From Marinobacter mangrovi (GTDB lineage Bacteria > Pseudomonadota > Gammaproteobacteria > Pseudomonadales > Oleiphilaceae): a stretch of 64,000 nt of DNA. The stretch is taken from assembly GCF_016798325.1 (NCBI RefSeq), contig NZ_JAERVO010000003.1:391608-455607 (forward strand), in the 5' to 3' direction. Positions 34,783 to 43,474 of this stretch are shown piece after piece. Below the pieces are notes generated by a model, which saw only the letters and a program-made list of their open reading frames with translations, was not told the origin of the DNA and did no database searches. Every line of letters begins with the position of its first letter. Position 1 is the stretch's first letter. The position numbers were made by a program, and so were the translations under genes.

Positions 34783-35449
34783 CGCCCTCCCGGATCATGA
34801 AGCCGCGCCCGGCAACCGTATGGATCAGTGGCGTTGCGTGGCCGTGATCCACCGTCTTGCGCAGGTGATGCATGTGCACCTTGAGGCTGTTGCTGTCCGG
34901 CGGCTCGTCGCCCCAGACGGCCTCTTCCAGCGTCTGGCGAGCGACCACCGACGGCGCGGCGCGCAGCAGGGTTTCCAGCAGACGCCAGCCGGTGGGGGAC
35001 AGCTTGAGGGGTTGTCCGCTACGGGTCGCCTGCTGGGCGGTCAGATCCATCTCCAGATCCCCGCAGCGCAGGCGCTGCACTTGACCGCTGCGGCGATGGG
35101 CGAGGGCGCGGATGCGGACCAGCAGTTCCTGCAATTCGAACGGCTTGACCAGGTAGTCGTCGGTGCCGGACTCGAAACCTTCCACCTTGTCCGCCAACTG
35201 GTCCCGGGCGGTGAGCATCAGGATGCTGGTGTCGTCCCCGCTGCGGCGTACTTCGCGGCAGACCGACAGCCCGTCCATGCGCGGGAGGTTCAGGTCCAGC
35301 AGGATCACGTCGTAGCGGTTGTCGCGGATCAGCTGGAGGCCGGACGCGCCATTGCTGGCGTGGTCACAGCGGATTTGCTGAATCTCCAGGTACTGGACGA
35401 TGGTCATCGCCAGGTCCTGATCATCCTCCACCAAAAGTACGCTGAGCAT
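34757..35449 (-). CDS. OmpR-family response regulator of the efflux operon
   Basis: A 230-residue regulator: receiver domain with EDDQD, Asp52 in LLDLNLPRMDG and lysine in LVKPFE; winged-helix domain (about 130-222) with SNSLKVHMHHLRKTVD and VAGRGFMI. Its start codon overlaps the stop codon of the pump gene (TAATG), so translation is coupled to the pump. It probably controls this operon. Confidence 0.93.
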   Translation of the reverse strand: MLSVLLVEDDQDLAMTIVQYLEIQQIRCDHASNGASGLQLIRDNRYDVILLDLNLPRMDGLSVCREVRRSGDDTSILMLTARDQLADKVEGFESGTDDYLVKPFELQELLVRIRALAHRRSGQVQRLRCGDLEMDLTAQQATRSGQPLKLSPTGWRLLETLLRAAPSVVARQTLEEAVWGDEPPDSNSLKVHMHHLRKTVDHGHATPLIHTVAGRGFMIREGGDDPENPA

Positions 35450-38400
35450 TATGCCGGGGCCTCGTCCGTCGGTTGCCGGTTGCCGAACCAGCCTACCATC
35501 CGCTCCTGGAGGTCCGTCTGGATGCGCAGCAGGACCGGTATCAGGATCAGGGTGATGAATGTCGCGAACAGGATACCGTACGCCAGCGACACCGCGGCCG
35601 GAATCAGGAACTGCGCCTGGCGCGAGGTTTCCCCCAGCAGCGGCATCAGCCCGGCAAAGGTGGTGGCCGAGGTCAGCAGCACTGCCCGCATCCGGCTGGT
35701 GGCCGACTCGACAATCGCCTCTTTGCGGTCCATTCCCTCGCGACGTAAGTCATTGTAGCGTGACACCAGCAGCAGGCTGTCATTCACCACCACGCCGCTG
35801 AGCGCGATGATGCCGTTGAGGGACAGGATGCCCAGTGACAGGTCATTGATCCAGTGGCCCAGCAGCGCGCCGACGATACCGAACGGAATCGCGGTCATGA
35901 TCAGCAGCGGCTGGACGTAGGATTTCAGTGGAATCGCCAGCAGCATGTAAATCACCAGCATGGCCACCAGGAACACTTCCGTCATGGACGATTGGGTTTC
36001 CTGCTGCTGCTCCGCCTCACCGGCGAAGTAGACATCGACCCCGGGGTACTGGCTCTTGATCTCCGGCACCACATCGCGCTTCAGCAGGGCGACCAGCTCT
36101 GTGGAGGAGAGGGCATCCTTGTTCACGTCGGCCGTCAGGTACACCGCCCGTTTGCCGTCGATGCGGGTGATGGTGTCGCGGGTATAGCCCAATGACACGT
36201 TCGCGACGCTGGACAGCGCCAGCACCGTGCCGTCCGGCGCCCGCACATTGGACTGCAGGACGTTGGTGATGGACTGGCGGTCGGCAGCCGGGAAGCGCAC
36301 CTTCACTTCGATCTCGTCGTTGTTGCGCTGGTAGCGTTGGACCACCTGGCCCTGGAAACCCTGCATCACCTGCTGGGCCAGATCGTCCGTGGTCATGCCC
36401 AGCGCCCGGCCCTGGGGCGTGAGCGACAGGCGCAGCTGCGGCTGGCCGGGCTGCATGTTGTCCTCGATGCCGCTGACCGCGGGAATGTCCGCCAGTTTGG
36501 TGCGGAACAGGGCGCCGGCACGGGTCAGCAGGCTGTCGTCGTTGGCGCGCAGCTCCACCCGCAGGGCATCGACGCTGTTGCGGTGGCTCTGGATGCTCAG
36601 CGTGCGCACACCTTCCGGGTTGCCGGCCAGGGTGGTCCATTCCCGGGTGAACTGCTTGAGATCGTAGGGCGCGTCGGCGATCAGTTTGACCGTCACCTTG
36701 CCGGACTGGTCGCCGGAGGAGGTCACCTGAACGTGTTCCAGGGCGCTGTCACCCTCATTGTGGCGCAGCTCCCGATCCGCCTGGTACGCGGAGTCCTCCA
36801 GTTCGGTCAGGGCCTGGTGGGTCAGCCCGTAGCTGGCGTCGTTGTACAGCGTGATCTGGGCCCGGGCGGTATCGCCGGAAATGTCCGGGAAAAAGCTCAT
36901 GCGGATGGTGCCGTCGAACGGCATCGCCATCACCAGGATCAGTACCGCCATGAACAGCACCACGGTGGTGTAGCGGAATGTGAGGGCGAGCCGGATCAGC
37001 GGCCGGTAGAACCGCTCGGTGAAGAGGGTGAGGCCACCGGAAGCGGCGCCCTGGATGCCGCCCCAGATGCGCGCTGGCAAGGCCTTCGACGGCTCGCCCC
37101 GGGTTTTCAGGTGGGCCAGGTGAGCGGGCAGGATCAGCTTGGATTCGATAATCGACAGCACCAGGCACAGGCTGACCACGGCCGCGAATTGCGCATACAG
37201 CTTGCCCAGCCCGCCCTGGATCTGCGACAGGGCAAAGAACGCCACCACGGTGGTGAACACGCCGAACAGGGTCGGCACCGCGACGCGCAGGGTGCCTTTG
37301 ATGGTATTGCGCAGGGTATCCCCTTCGGCCTGCCGCACCGAGTAGACGCTTTCCCCGACCACCACGGCGTCGTCCACTACGATCCCCAGGGCCATGATGA
37401 AGCCGAAGGTGGTGAATTCGTTGAGCGTGAGCCCGAGGAAGCTGTCGCCCATGAAGTAGAGGGTGCCGAAGAACACGAACGGCAGGCCCATGGCGACCCA
37501 GAAGGCGACCCGCAGGTTGAGGAACAGCGCCAGCAGGCCGAACACCAGCGCGATGCCGAACAGGGCGTTGTCGATCAGCAGCTGCAGCCGCTCGTTGATG
37601 GAGGTGCTGCGATCGTACCAGGTGGCGAGTTTGACGCTCTCCGGCAGCTTGCCCTCGTCCCGCCATTGCTGGACCACGTCACGCGCGCCGTTGACCGAGT
37701 CGGAGATATCGTCGGTGCCGGTGGTGATGATCTGCAGGGCGATGCTGTCCTGGCCGTCGAAACGGGACAGGGTCGAGGTCGTGTCGTCGAACGTATCGCG
37801 GATCTGCGCCACGTCTCCCAGCAGGATGCGGTCGCCGCTGGCGGTGGTGATCAATGGAATGTTGGCGAAGTCTTCCTTGAGGTAGGCCTGCTCGGACGCC
37901 TTGAGCTGGAGGTACAGGTCCTTGTCACGCAACACGGCGGTCATGGCGCTGCTGGACCCTGAATTGACCGCATCTTCCACGTCGGACAGGGTCAGCCCGT
38001 AAGCCTGCAGACGGCCTTCGTCGATCTCGATGGCCATCATCGGGTCCAGCCAGCCGGAGATGGACACCCGGCTGACGTAGTTGTTGGCGAGCAGGTCGCT
38101 CTTCAGACTGTCCGCCAGGTGCTGCAGGGTGCGCCGGCTGGCGTCGCCGTAGAGCTGGATCCAGAGGGCGTGCTCTTCCCGCTCGTCTTTGCTGATGACG
38201 GGTTTGTCGGCTTCCGACGGGAAGTTGTTGATGGCGTCCACCTTCGCCTTAACGTCCCGCAGCAGCGTATCCAGATCGTAGTCGGATGTTTTCTCCACCG
38301 TGACCGTGGTGCCGCTGGACGTGGACGAACTGGTGATCGAGTCGATGCCGGTGACGTCTTCCAGCGCGTCCTCGATCTTGATCGCCAGGCCTTCTTCGGA

Positions 38401-38595
38401 CTGTTGCGCCGAGCCGCTGTTGTAGCTGACGGAGATGGACAGGCTGTCCGGCTCCATGCTCGGGAAGGCTTCTTTCTGCAGCGATCCCAGGGCGATGGCA
38501 CCGAGGGCGATCACCAGCACCATCAACAGGTTGGCAGCAACCGGGTTGCGGGCGAACCAGGGGATGATGCCCCGGTCGAGCGACGGATCAGACAT
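35449..38595 (-). CDS. RND-family efflux pump, inner-membrane transporter
   Basis: A 1048-residue AcrB/MexB-size pump. It has a first helix (about 17-37), a large periplasmic loop, and helix 4 with the proton-relay pair in LGIVVDDAVVVGES; a second half-repeat ends with LSGVVVNDSLLLV. It extrudes compounds from the periplasm or inner leaflet using the proton gradient. The family is broad and the substrate cannot be told. It overlaps the adaptor gene by eight bases. Confidence 0.95.
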   Translation of the reverse strand: MSDPSLDRGIIPWFARNPVAANLLMVLVIALGAIALGSLQKEAFPSMEPDSLSISVSYNSGSAQQSEEGLAIKIEDALEDVTGIDSITSSSTSSGTTVTVEKTSDYDLDTLLRDVKAKVDAINNFPSEADKPVISKDEREEHALWIQLYGDASRRTLQHLADSLKSDLLANNYVSRVSISGWLDPMMAIEIDEGRLQAYGLTLSDVEDAVNSGSSSAMTAVLRDKDLYLQLKASEQAYLKEDFANIPLITTASGDRILLGDVAQIRDTFDDTTSTLSRFDGQDSIALQIITTGTDDISDSVNGARDVVQQWRDEGKLPESVKLATWYDRSTSINERLQLLIDNALFGIALVFGLLALFLNLRVAFWVAMGLPFVFFGTLYFMGDSFLGLTLNEFTTFGFIMALGIVVDDAVVVGESVYSVRQAEGDTLRNTIKGTLRVAVPTLFGVFTTVVAFFALSQIQGGLGKLYAQFAAVVSLCLVLSIIESKLILPAHLAHLKTRGEPSKALPARIWGGIQGAASGGLTLFTERFYRPLIRLALTFRYTTVVLFMAVLILVMAMPFDGTIRMSFFPDISGDTARAQITLYNDASYGLTHQALTELEDSAYQADRELRHNEGDSALEHVQVTSSGDQSGKVTVKLIADAPYDLKQFTREWTTLAGNPEGVRTLSIQSHRNSVDALRVELRANDDSLLTRAGALFRTKLADIPAVSGIEDNMQPGQPQLRLSLTPQGRALGMTTDDLAQQVMQGFQGQVVQRYQRNNDEIEVKVRFPAADRQSITNVLQSNVRAPDGTVLALSSVANVSLGYTRDTITRIDGKRAVYLTADVNKDALSSTELVALLKRDVVPEIKSQYPGVDVYFAGEAEQQQETQSSMTEVFLVAMLVIYMLLAIPLKSYVQPLLIMTAIPFGIVGALLGHWINDLSLGILSLNGIIALSGVVVNDSLLLVSRYNDLRREGMDRKEAIVESATSRMRAVLLTSATTFAGLMPLLGETSRQAQFLIPAAVSLAYGILFATFITLILIPVLLRIQTDLQERMVGWFGNRQPTDEAPA

Positions 38596-39760
38596 GGCTG
38601 TTCTCCTCGACCGGATTCACGGCCATGCCTTCGACGTAACTGCTGAGCGGCTGGCGCACCACCCGCGCCTTGTCGCCGGCCAGCGCTTTCGGCGGGACGA
38701 TGTAGATGGACCCGTCGCTGGCGAATCGGGGTTCGACCGCGAAGCTGGCCAGGGTGTTGTCGTCGGTGACGTACCAGATCTCGCCGCTTTGACTGAGTGC
38801 GGTGGCGGGCAGTTTCCACAGGCCGTCGACATCGCGGCCGGCCACGGTGGCCTGCAGGAAGGTGCCGGGCAACAGGGCCGGGGATTGGTCGAACGGGGCG
38901 TCGACGGCAATCACCAGCGACCGCTGGCGGCTGGTGTCGTCCAGATGCTGGCGGGCGCGGATGACATGGCCGCTCCAGTGCTGGCCGGTTTCAATGTTGG
39001 TCAGGGTGGCGGGCCACTGGCCGCCGGTCAGCAACGCCTGATCCGGCAGCTGTGCCCATTCCACGGCGGACAGGCTGACGCTGATCTCCACCCGGTCGGT
39101 GCTGACCAGGGTCGCCACTTCGGTGCCGGCCTGCACGTAGCTGCCCGGCGCCACGCTGCGATCGGTGATCAGCGCATCGAACGGCGCCACGATGCGGGTC
39201 TGGTTGAGGTTGTAGCGGGCGGTGTCCACCGCCGCCTGGGCTTCAGCAACGGCGGCCTTTGCGGACGCCAGCTGTGGTTGGCGCAGCACCAGCGGGGAGT
39301 CGGGTTCCCCGGACAGGCCGGAGGCCTTCCATTCCGCCACCGCCTGCTCGCCCTGGCGTTCTTCCTCCAGCAGGTCAACTTTCGCGCTGGCCAGGGTGCT
39401 CTGGGCGCTCGCCAACGCTTCCCGGTAACTGCTGGCCTCCACTTCGGCCAGGAGATCGCCCTTGGCCACACGGTTGCCCCCTTCGAAATCGCCGGTGATG
39501 TCGTCGATCTGGCCGGACACCTGGGCATTCAGGGTGAGCTGGTAATGGGCGCTGGCCGCGCCAAAGGCGGAGATCTGGGCGGCGTAGGTGCCCGGTTCCA
39601 CCGATACCACAGACACGTCCGCCCGCTGGACCGGCGTTTCCGGTTTGGTAAAGGGCCGGTCGGCGAAGGCCTGGGCCTGGTCGTGGATGTAGAAGATGAC
39701 GCCCGCGACGACCACCAGGGCCGCGGTCAGGGGCAGGCTGCGGATGAGTTTGCGTTTCAT
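38588..39760 (-). CDS. Membrane-fusion protein (HlyD/AcrA family) of the RND pump
   Basis: A 390-residue periplasmic adaptor with an N-terminal helix (about 5-25), a hairpin coiled coil (about 105-185), a lipoyl-like region flanking it, and beta-barrel domains. It joins the pump to the outer-membrane channel. It overlaps both neighbours (pump by eight bases, channel by four), so the complex is made from one mRNA. Confidence 0.93.
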   Translation of the reverse strand: MKRKLIRSLPLTAALVVVAGVIFYIHDQAQAFADRPFTKPETPVQRADVSVVSVEPGTYAAQISAFGAASAHYQLTLNAQVSGQIDDITGDFEGGNRVAKGDLLAEVEASSYREALASAQSTLASAKVDLLEEERQGEQAVAEWKASGLSGEPDSPLVLRQPQLASAKAAVAEAQAAVDTARYNLNQTRIVAPFDALITDRSVAPGSYVQAGTEVATLVSTDRVEISVSLSAVEWAQLPDQALLTGGQWPATLTNIETGQHWSGHVIRARQHLDDTSRQRSLVIAVDAPFDQSPALLPGTFLQATVAGRDVDGLWKLPATALSQSGEIWYVTDDNTLASFAVEPRFASDGSIYIVPPKALAGDKARVVRQPLSSYVEGMAVNPVEENSHV

Positions 39761-41118
39761 GAATTCACTCCCAGTCCCAGTGCCAGTCCCAGGTCAATCC
39801 GGTTGGCCAGGCGTTGATAGATCAGATCGTCGAGTTGGGCCTTGAGGTCGTAGGTCTGCTGCTGCACCGAGAGCAGGTCGAGAATGTCCACCAGGCCGGC
39901 GCGGTAACTGGCGCGGTATTGCTTCAGGGTGCTTTCCTGGCGCGCGAGGGCATCGGCAATGTGCTGCTGGCGGCGGCTCAGGGACTGCTCCAGCCCGAGG
40001 TAGTCTTCCACTTCGTTGACCGCGTCCAGCAGGGTCTCGCGGTAGGCCTGGAACAGCTGCGCGCGCTCGTACTCGGCGGAATCGGCGGCGGCCCGCAATT
40101 CGCCACCCTGGAACAGCGGTGCGGTCAACTGGCCCAGCAGACTCCAGGCCGGATCGGTCAGCAGGGCCTGGGCCGGTGAATCCGCCACGTCTTTCAGGGC
40201 CGCTTCCAGGCTGATGCTGGGCAGCAGGTCCTTGTAGGCGGCGCTGACCCGGTAATCCTGGGCCTCGATGGCGCGGTAAGCCGCGATCAGGTCAGGTCGG
40301 CGTTGCAGCGTCTGGGCGGGCAGATCCGCCAGGGGCGTGAGCACGGCGGGGTAGTCGCCGGGGACGTCACTGCCGGTGGACGGAATCTGGCCGAGCAGGG
40401 TCTTCAGGGCCCGCTCCTGCTGGGCCAGCGTTTCCCGATCGTTTTCGAGCGTGGCGCGGGCGCTGGCGGAGGAGCTGCGGGCACTGTCCAGGTCTTCCAG
40501 CGTGCCCAGGCCGTTCCGGTAGCGTTGTTTGATCAGGGTTTCGTTGTTTTCCAGGGTGGCCAGGCGTTCCTGCTGGATGCGGATGGCGTGTTTCTGGGCA
40601 ATCAGCGCCAGCCAACGGCTCATCACATCCGCCGCCAGGCTGTCGCGGGCCGATTGGTAGAGCGCGGCCTGTTCTTCCACGTCCTTGCCGGCGGCGGCAG
40701 TGCGGTCGGCGATTTTCTGCCACAGGTCGGCTTCCCAGCTGACCGTCAGCGAGCCCGTGTAGCTGGCGTCGCTGCCTTCTTCATCGCTGGCAGAGAAGCC
40801 AGCTTCCAGGTCCGGCAGGCGATCGGCGCCGGTTTGCTTGAGCTCGGCTTCCCGGATGCGCAGGGTGAGCAGGGTCTGCTGCAGGCTCGGGTTGGCAGCC
40901 AGCGCCTGCTGCACCAGCGTGTCGAGCGCATCGGACTGGATCAGGTCGGTCAGTGCGGTGACCTTTTGGCCGTCGGCGGGCTGGGACCAATCCGGCACCT
41001 GCTCAACCAGGGTTCGGGACTGGTCGGTGTAGTCGGGGTGATCGCCGCGGATGGCGCAACCGGTCAGGGTGGTGGCCAGGATGATCGCCATCAGGCAAGG
41101 GTGTGTGGGGTGCGCCAC
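39757..41118 (-). CDS. Outer-membrane efflux lipoprotein (NodT/OprM family)
   Basis: A 453-residue TolC-family channel with a lipobox ending at Cys21 (LTGC) and two helical repeats typical of the family (about residues 65-225 and 270-440). The start is a GTG at 41118 with GAGGAG ten bases upstream; a longer frame reaches 41214 but gives an N-terminus of mostly prolines and serines. It is the first gene of the efflux operon. Confidence 0.93.
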   Translation of the reverse strand: MAHPTHPCLMAIILATTLTGCAIRGDHPDYTDQSRTLVEQVPDWSQPADGQKVTALTDLIQSDALDTLVQQALAANPSLQQTLLTLRIREAELKQTGADRLPDLEAGFSASDEEGSDASYTGSLTVSWEADLWQKIADRTAAAGKDVEEQAALYQSARDSLAADVMSRWLALIAQKHAIRIQQERLATLENNETLIKQRYRNGLGTLEDLDSARSSSASARATLENDRETLAQQERALKTLLGQIPSTGSDVPGDYPAVLTPLADLPAQTLQRRPDLIAAYRAIEAQDYRVSAAYKDLLPSISLEAALKDVADSPAQALLTDPAWSLLGQLTAPLFQGGELRAAADSAEYERAQLFQAYRETLLDAVNEVEDYLGLEQSLSRRQQHIADALARQESTLKQYRASYRAGLVDILDLLSVQQQTYDLKAQLDDLIYQRLANRIDLGLALGLGVNS

Positions 41119-41260
41119 GGTAACGGGACTCCTCGGGCTATCGGGCGGTTTCGGATAGGGTGAGCGTATCGAAGCGGGGGTTAACGCCGGGTTAAGGCGG
41201 GGGGTGATCGGCATCGGTGATAACCGTCACAAAATGGGCGAATAATTAAAACTGTTGCTT

Positions 41261-41285
41261 TAATTGGCGATAAACTGTCCAATTA
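41261..41285. promoter_or_regulatory. Inverted repeat TAATTGG-N11-CCAATTA upstream of the efflux operon
   Basis: A perfect 7 bp inverted repeat with an 11-base centre in AT-rich DNA between the efflux operon and the gene at 41357. On the minus strand TTATCG, 17 bases and TTTAAT form a possible promoter for the efflux genes overlapping this repeat, so an operator is plausible. The regulator is unknown; the operon's own OmpR-type regulator is one candidate, although such proteins usually bind direct repeats. Confidence 0.45.
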
Positions 41286-41356
41286 TTGTCGTCGTGACGC
41301 CATAGGAGACAGTCGCCACGCGACCCCCAGTCAACATCGGTTCCAGGGATTTGGCC

Positions 41357-41809
41357 ATGTTATCCGCCCGCTGTCACAAATTGCTTGCCCGCGCCTTCAT
41401 GCTGTCGCTTCTTGTGACGGGCTTGGCCCATGCGCAGCAGGAAGGCGCCGACCAGCAGGCCCGCGAGGATTTTGGCTATGAGGAGCGGTCCACGGTCAAG
41501 ACCATCCCGTTTGAATCGCTGGATTCCGAGACCCTGTCCAACACCGCCATCGAGGGCGGTCTGGCGGCCCCCGCCGCCGGTGTTCCGGCCCGGCCGGTCA
41601 GCAGTCCGGACGACGATTACTACCTGGATCCCCTGGCGCTGCAACCGCGCGACGACCGCACGGATCTGGGGCGCCACGAAATTCCTGCCGAAATCCGCTT
41701 CAGTGCGCCCAAGGAAGTCCCCGGGCAAACGTTCGGTAACAACTACGTGATCCGCCCGCCGGAAAACCGCACCTACGACAGCTTCAACACCAACGTTCAG
41801 GGGCGGTAA
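41357..41809 (+). CDS. Small exported protein, function unknown
   Basis: A 150-residue protein with a signal peptide (cleavage near LAHAQ). The mature part is acidic, proline-rich and low in helix, with no recognised domain. It ends with NNYVIRPPENRTYDSFNTN. It is divergent from the efflux operon. The ATG at 41357 is chosen over a TTG at 41351. Confidence 0.7.
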   Translation: MLSARCHKLLARAFMLSLLVTGLAHAQQEGADQQAREDFGYEERSTVKTIPFESLDSETLSNTAIEGGLAAPAAGVPARPVSSPDDDYYLDPLALQPRDDRTDLGRHEIPAEIRFSAPKEVPGQTFGNNYVIRPPENRTYDSFNTNVQGR

Positions 41810-41821
41810 TGCAACGCCGGG

Positions 41822-42130
41822 TCAGCTGGCGGCGGCACTGACGGCATTCTGTCCCACCACTTCCTCGTAGAAGAACGCCAGTGCCTGGCGAGCCTGGTTG
41901 AGGCGGGCCTGGGACACGCGCATGCGCTCCTGCAGATACCCCAGGAAAAGCTGTTGTTCACTCTCGCCCAGTTCGGCGGGATCGCGCAGATCGTGGAACA
42001 TCATGTACCGGGTGATCCAGTGCAGGTAGGTCTGCTCGGTGCGGAGGTTGAGTTTGTGGGTCTGGATGGCGCGACGAACGCGCGACAGCAGGCCGGACTG
42101 ACTCTGGTCCAGCGCTTCAGTCATGCTCAT
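41822..42130 (-). CDS. Stand-alone integrase SAM-like (core-binding) domain protein
   Basis: A 102-residue protein made of only the N-terminal core-binding domain of tyrosine recombinases, of the integron/phage SAM-like type: LLSRVRRAIQTHKLNLRTEQTY, WITRYMMFHDLRD, then LGYLQERMRVSQARLNQARQAL. There is no catalytic domain with Arg-His-Arg-Tyr residues, in this frame or nearby. It may be a remnant or a protein in its own right; the frame is intact. Confidence 0.8.
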   Translation of the reverse strand: MSMTEALDQSQSGLLSRVRRAIQTHKLNLRTEQTYLHWITRYMMFHDLRDPAELGESEQQLFLGYLQERMRVSQARLNQARQALAFFYEEVVGQNAVSAAAS

Positions 42131-42232
42131 GAAAGATTACTCGCAGTACGACGTGTGTTCTTGTTGTTAGAGTGCGCGCATTCTATGACAGGCGTTTGAA
42201 AGATTCACGTGCGGAAAGGCCAAAATGCGGGG

Positions 42233-42264
42233 AGCCAGCGCCTCAAGGCTCTGTGACGCTGGCT
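42233..42264. terminator. Hairpin downstream of the acyl-CoA-binding protein gene
   Basis: AGCCAGCG (42233-42240) and CGCTGGCT (42257-42264) form a perfect 8 bp stem with a 16-base loop, between the integrase-domain gene and the end of the acyl-CoA-binding protein gene. No T-run follows, so only a weak terminator or mRNA-end hairpin is indicated. Confidence 0.35.
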
Positions 42265-42276
42265 ATGTGACTGGAA

Positions 42277-42543
42277 TCAGCCGTTTTTCAGGGATTCCAG
42301 ACGATCAATATATTTTTGCATGGCCTGTTCGCTGGACATGCCCTTCACCTCTTCCCAGGCGTTGTACTTGGCGCGACCTACCACGTCCAGCATGCCGGGC
42401 TTCTTGCCGCTCACGTCACCTTCGGTGGCCTGCTTGTAGAGTGCGTAGAACTCCAGTTTAAGCTCGTTGGACGGCTTGAAGTCGCCCTCGGCGGTCTGGA
42501 TGTAGTTCACGGCTTCGTCGAATTGTGTCTTCAGATCACTCAT
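42277..42543 (-). CDS. Acyl-CoA-binding protein
   Basis: An 88-residue ACBP, a four-helix protein that binds long-chain acyl-CoA. The signature LKLEFYALYKQATEGD and KPGMLDVVGRAKYNAWEEVKG are present. The length matches the family. The ATG at 42543 (MSDLKTQFDEAV) is the family start. ACBPs are patchy in bacteria, so its presence hints at lipid storage or high acyl-CoA turnover. Confidence 0.94.
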   Translation of the reverse strand: MSDLKTQFDEAVNYIQTAEGDFKPSNELKLEFYALYKQATEGDVSGKKPGMLDVVGRAKYNAWEEVKGMSSEQAMQKYIDRLESLKNG

Positions 42544-42748
42544 GCTTGTCCCTTGGTTTTCAAATGGCATACCGTTGAAGAACGAGTATAACCGCCCCGA
42601 ATCGGCCCGTTCTATGGCCGTTTTGTTCCCCTCCAACGCCGGATGGGCTAATGTCGCATCTGGTTTTCAAACCTACCACACAGAGGCTCCGTGAAGAGCC
42701 CGAAAACAAACGCCCACAGAGGCGTTTTCAGACACTGGAGATCCACCC

Positions 42749-43243
42749 ATGAAAGCAAGCAACCGATTGCACGGCATCGTCAATCGTATCAACCAGCTGC
42801 CGGGGTTCGCCCGATCCCGCGCCCTGTCGCTGTTTTTCGGCAAGGCGGTCCCGTTTACCGGCACCGTCGGCATCCGCATCGAAACCCTGGATGAAAACCG
42901 CTGCGTGATCAGCCTGGCCAACAAGCGTCGGGTGCAGAATCACATTGGCGGTGTCCATGCCGTGGCGTCTCTGCTGTTGGCGGAGTCGGCGACCGGCTTC
43001 CTGGTCGGACTTAACGTGCCGGACGACAAGGTGCCGGTCATCAAGACCGTCCGTGCCGACTACACCAAGCGCGCCAGTGGCGACATGCGGGTGGAGGCCA
43101 GCGTGTCGCCGGAGCAGCAACAGCGAATGCGCGAGGACGACAAGGGCGAGGCGCCGATTCAGGTCGCCATCCACGATGCGGAGGGCAAGGAGCCCATCAC
43201 CATCGAGATGATCTGGGCCTGGACCCCTAAGAGACGGAAGTAA
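42749..43243 (+). CDS. DUF4442-like hotdog-fold protein (possible acyl-CoA thioesterase)
   Basis: A 164-residue protein with a hotdog-fold pattern of the DUF4442/PaaI type: LANKRRVQNHIGGVHAVASL with the conserved Asn-His-Gly-like segment, and KVPVIKTVRADYTKRASGDM. A catalytic role in thioester hydrolysis is possible but not shown. It lies beside the acyl-CoA-binding protein gene (divergent) and immediately before the secretion cluster. Confidence 0.8.
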   Translation: MKASNRLHGIVNRINQLPGFARSRALSLFFGKAVPFTGTVGIRIETLDENRCVISLANKRRVQNHIGGVHAVASLLLAESATGFLVGLNVPDDKVPVIKTVRADYTKRASGDMRVEASVSPEQQQRMREDDKGEAPIQVAIHDAEGKEPITIEMIWAWTPKRRK

Positions 43244-43375
43244 GTCCCACTTTTGGCGCATGCGGCAACTACTTACATGTCGCCAACGCACTGATTCTTA
43301 CGTTTTTTTCATGTCCCTCTCTGGCAACAAGTTGCCCGCCGTACATAAATTAACCAAAAAATGGCGAATTTTTGC

Positions 43376-43404
43376 TTGAGAGGGGCTGGGTTGGTGTGTA
43401 GAGT
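43376..43404 (+). promoter_or_regulatory. Sigma-70 promoter of the T6SS cluster (tssB)
   Basis: TTGAGA (43376-43381), a 17-base spacer and TAGAGT (43399-43404) give a -35 matching at five of six positions and a -10 at four of six. Transcription would start near 43411. An A/T-rich tract (43341-43375) lies just upstream and could act as an UP element. The main cluster thus appears not to need sigma-54 at this point. Confidence 0.6.
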
Positions 43405-43410
43405 TCCGAC

Positions 43411-43474
43411 CGTACAGCGTGCCGGGACGGTACGCACATGGAGTGTACAACGCTAAACGGAGTTAGGAGTCCTC
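43411..43474 (+). promoter_or_regulatory. tssB leader with GGA hairpins (candidate CsrA/RsmA sites)
   Basis: The predicted 64-base leader holds three hairpins with GGA in the loop: GCGTGCC/GGTACGC (loop GGGAC, 43424-43428), ACAT-GGA-GTGT (43436-43446), and CTAAAC-GGA-GTTAG (43453-43466). A fourth GGA is in the Shine-Dalgarno (AGGAG, 43465-43469). The second closely resembles the known CsrA consensus (RUACARGGAUGU). This arrangement is typical of direct CsrA/RsmA repression of translation. Confidence 0.55.

Noticed and set aside
41822..42130. Prophage or integron boundary
   Set aside because: Only one small recombinase-domain gene is present. There is no catalytic domain, attC site or phage gene around it.
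43362..43376. Sigma-54 promoter (TGGC...TTGCT) before tssB
   Set aside because: The GG and GC elements are nine bases apart rather than ten, and the second A/C positions do not match. The nearby sigma-70-type promoter is better.
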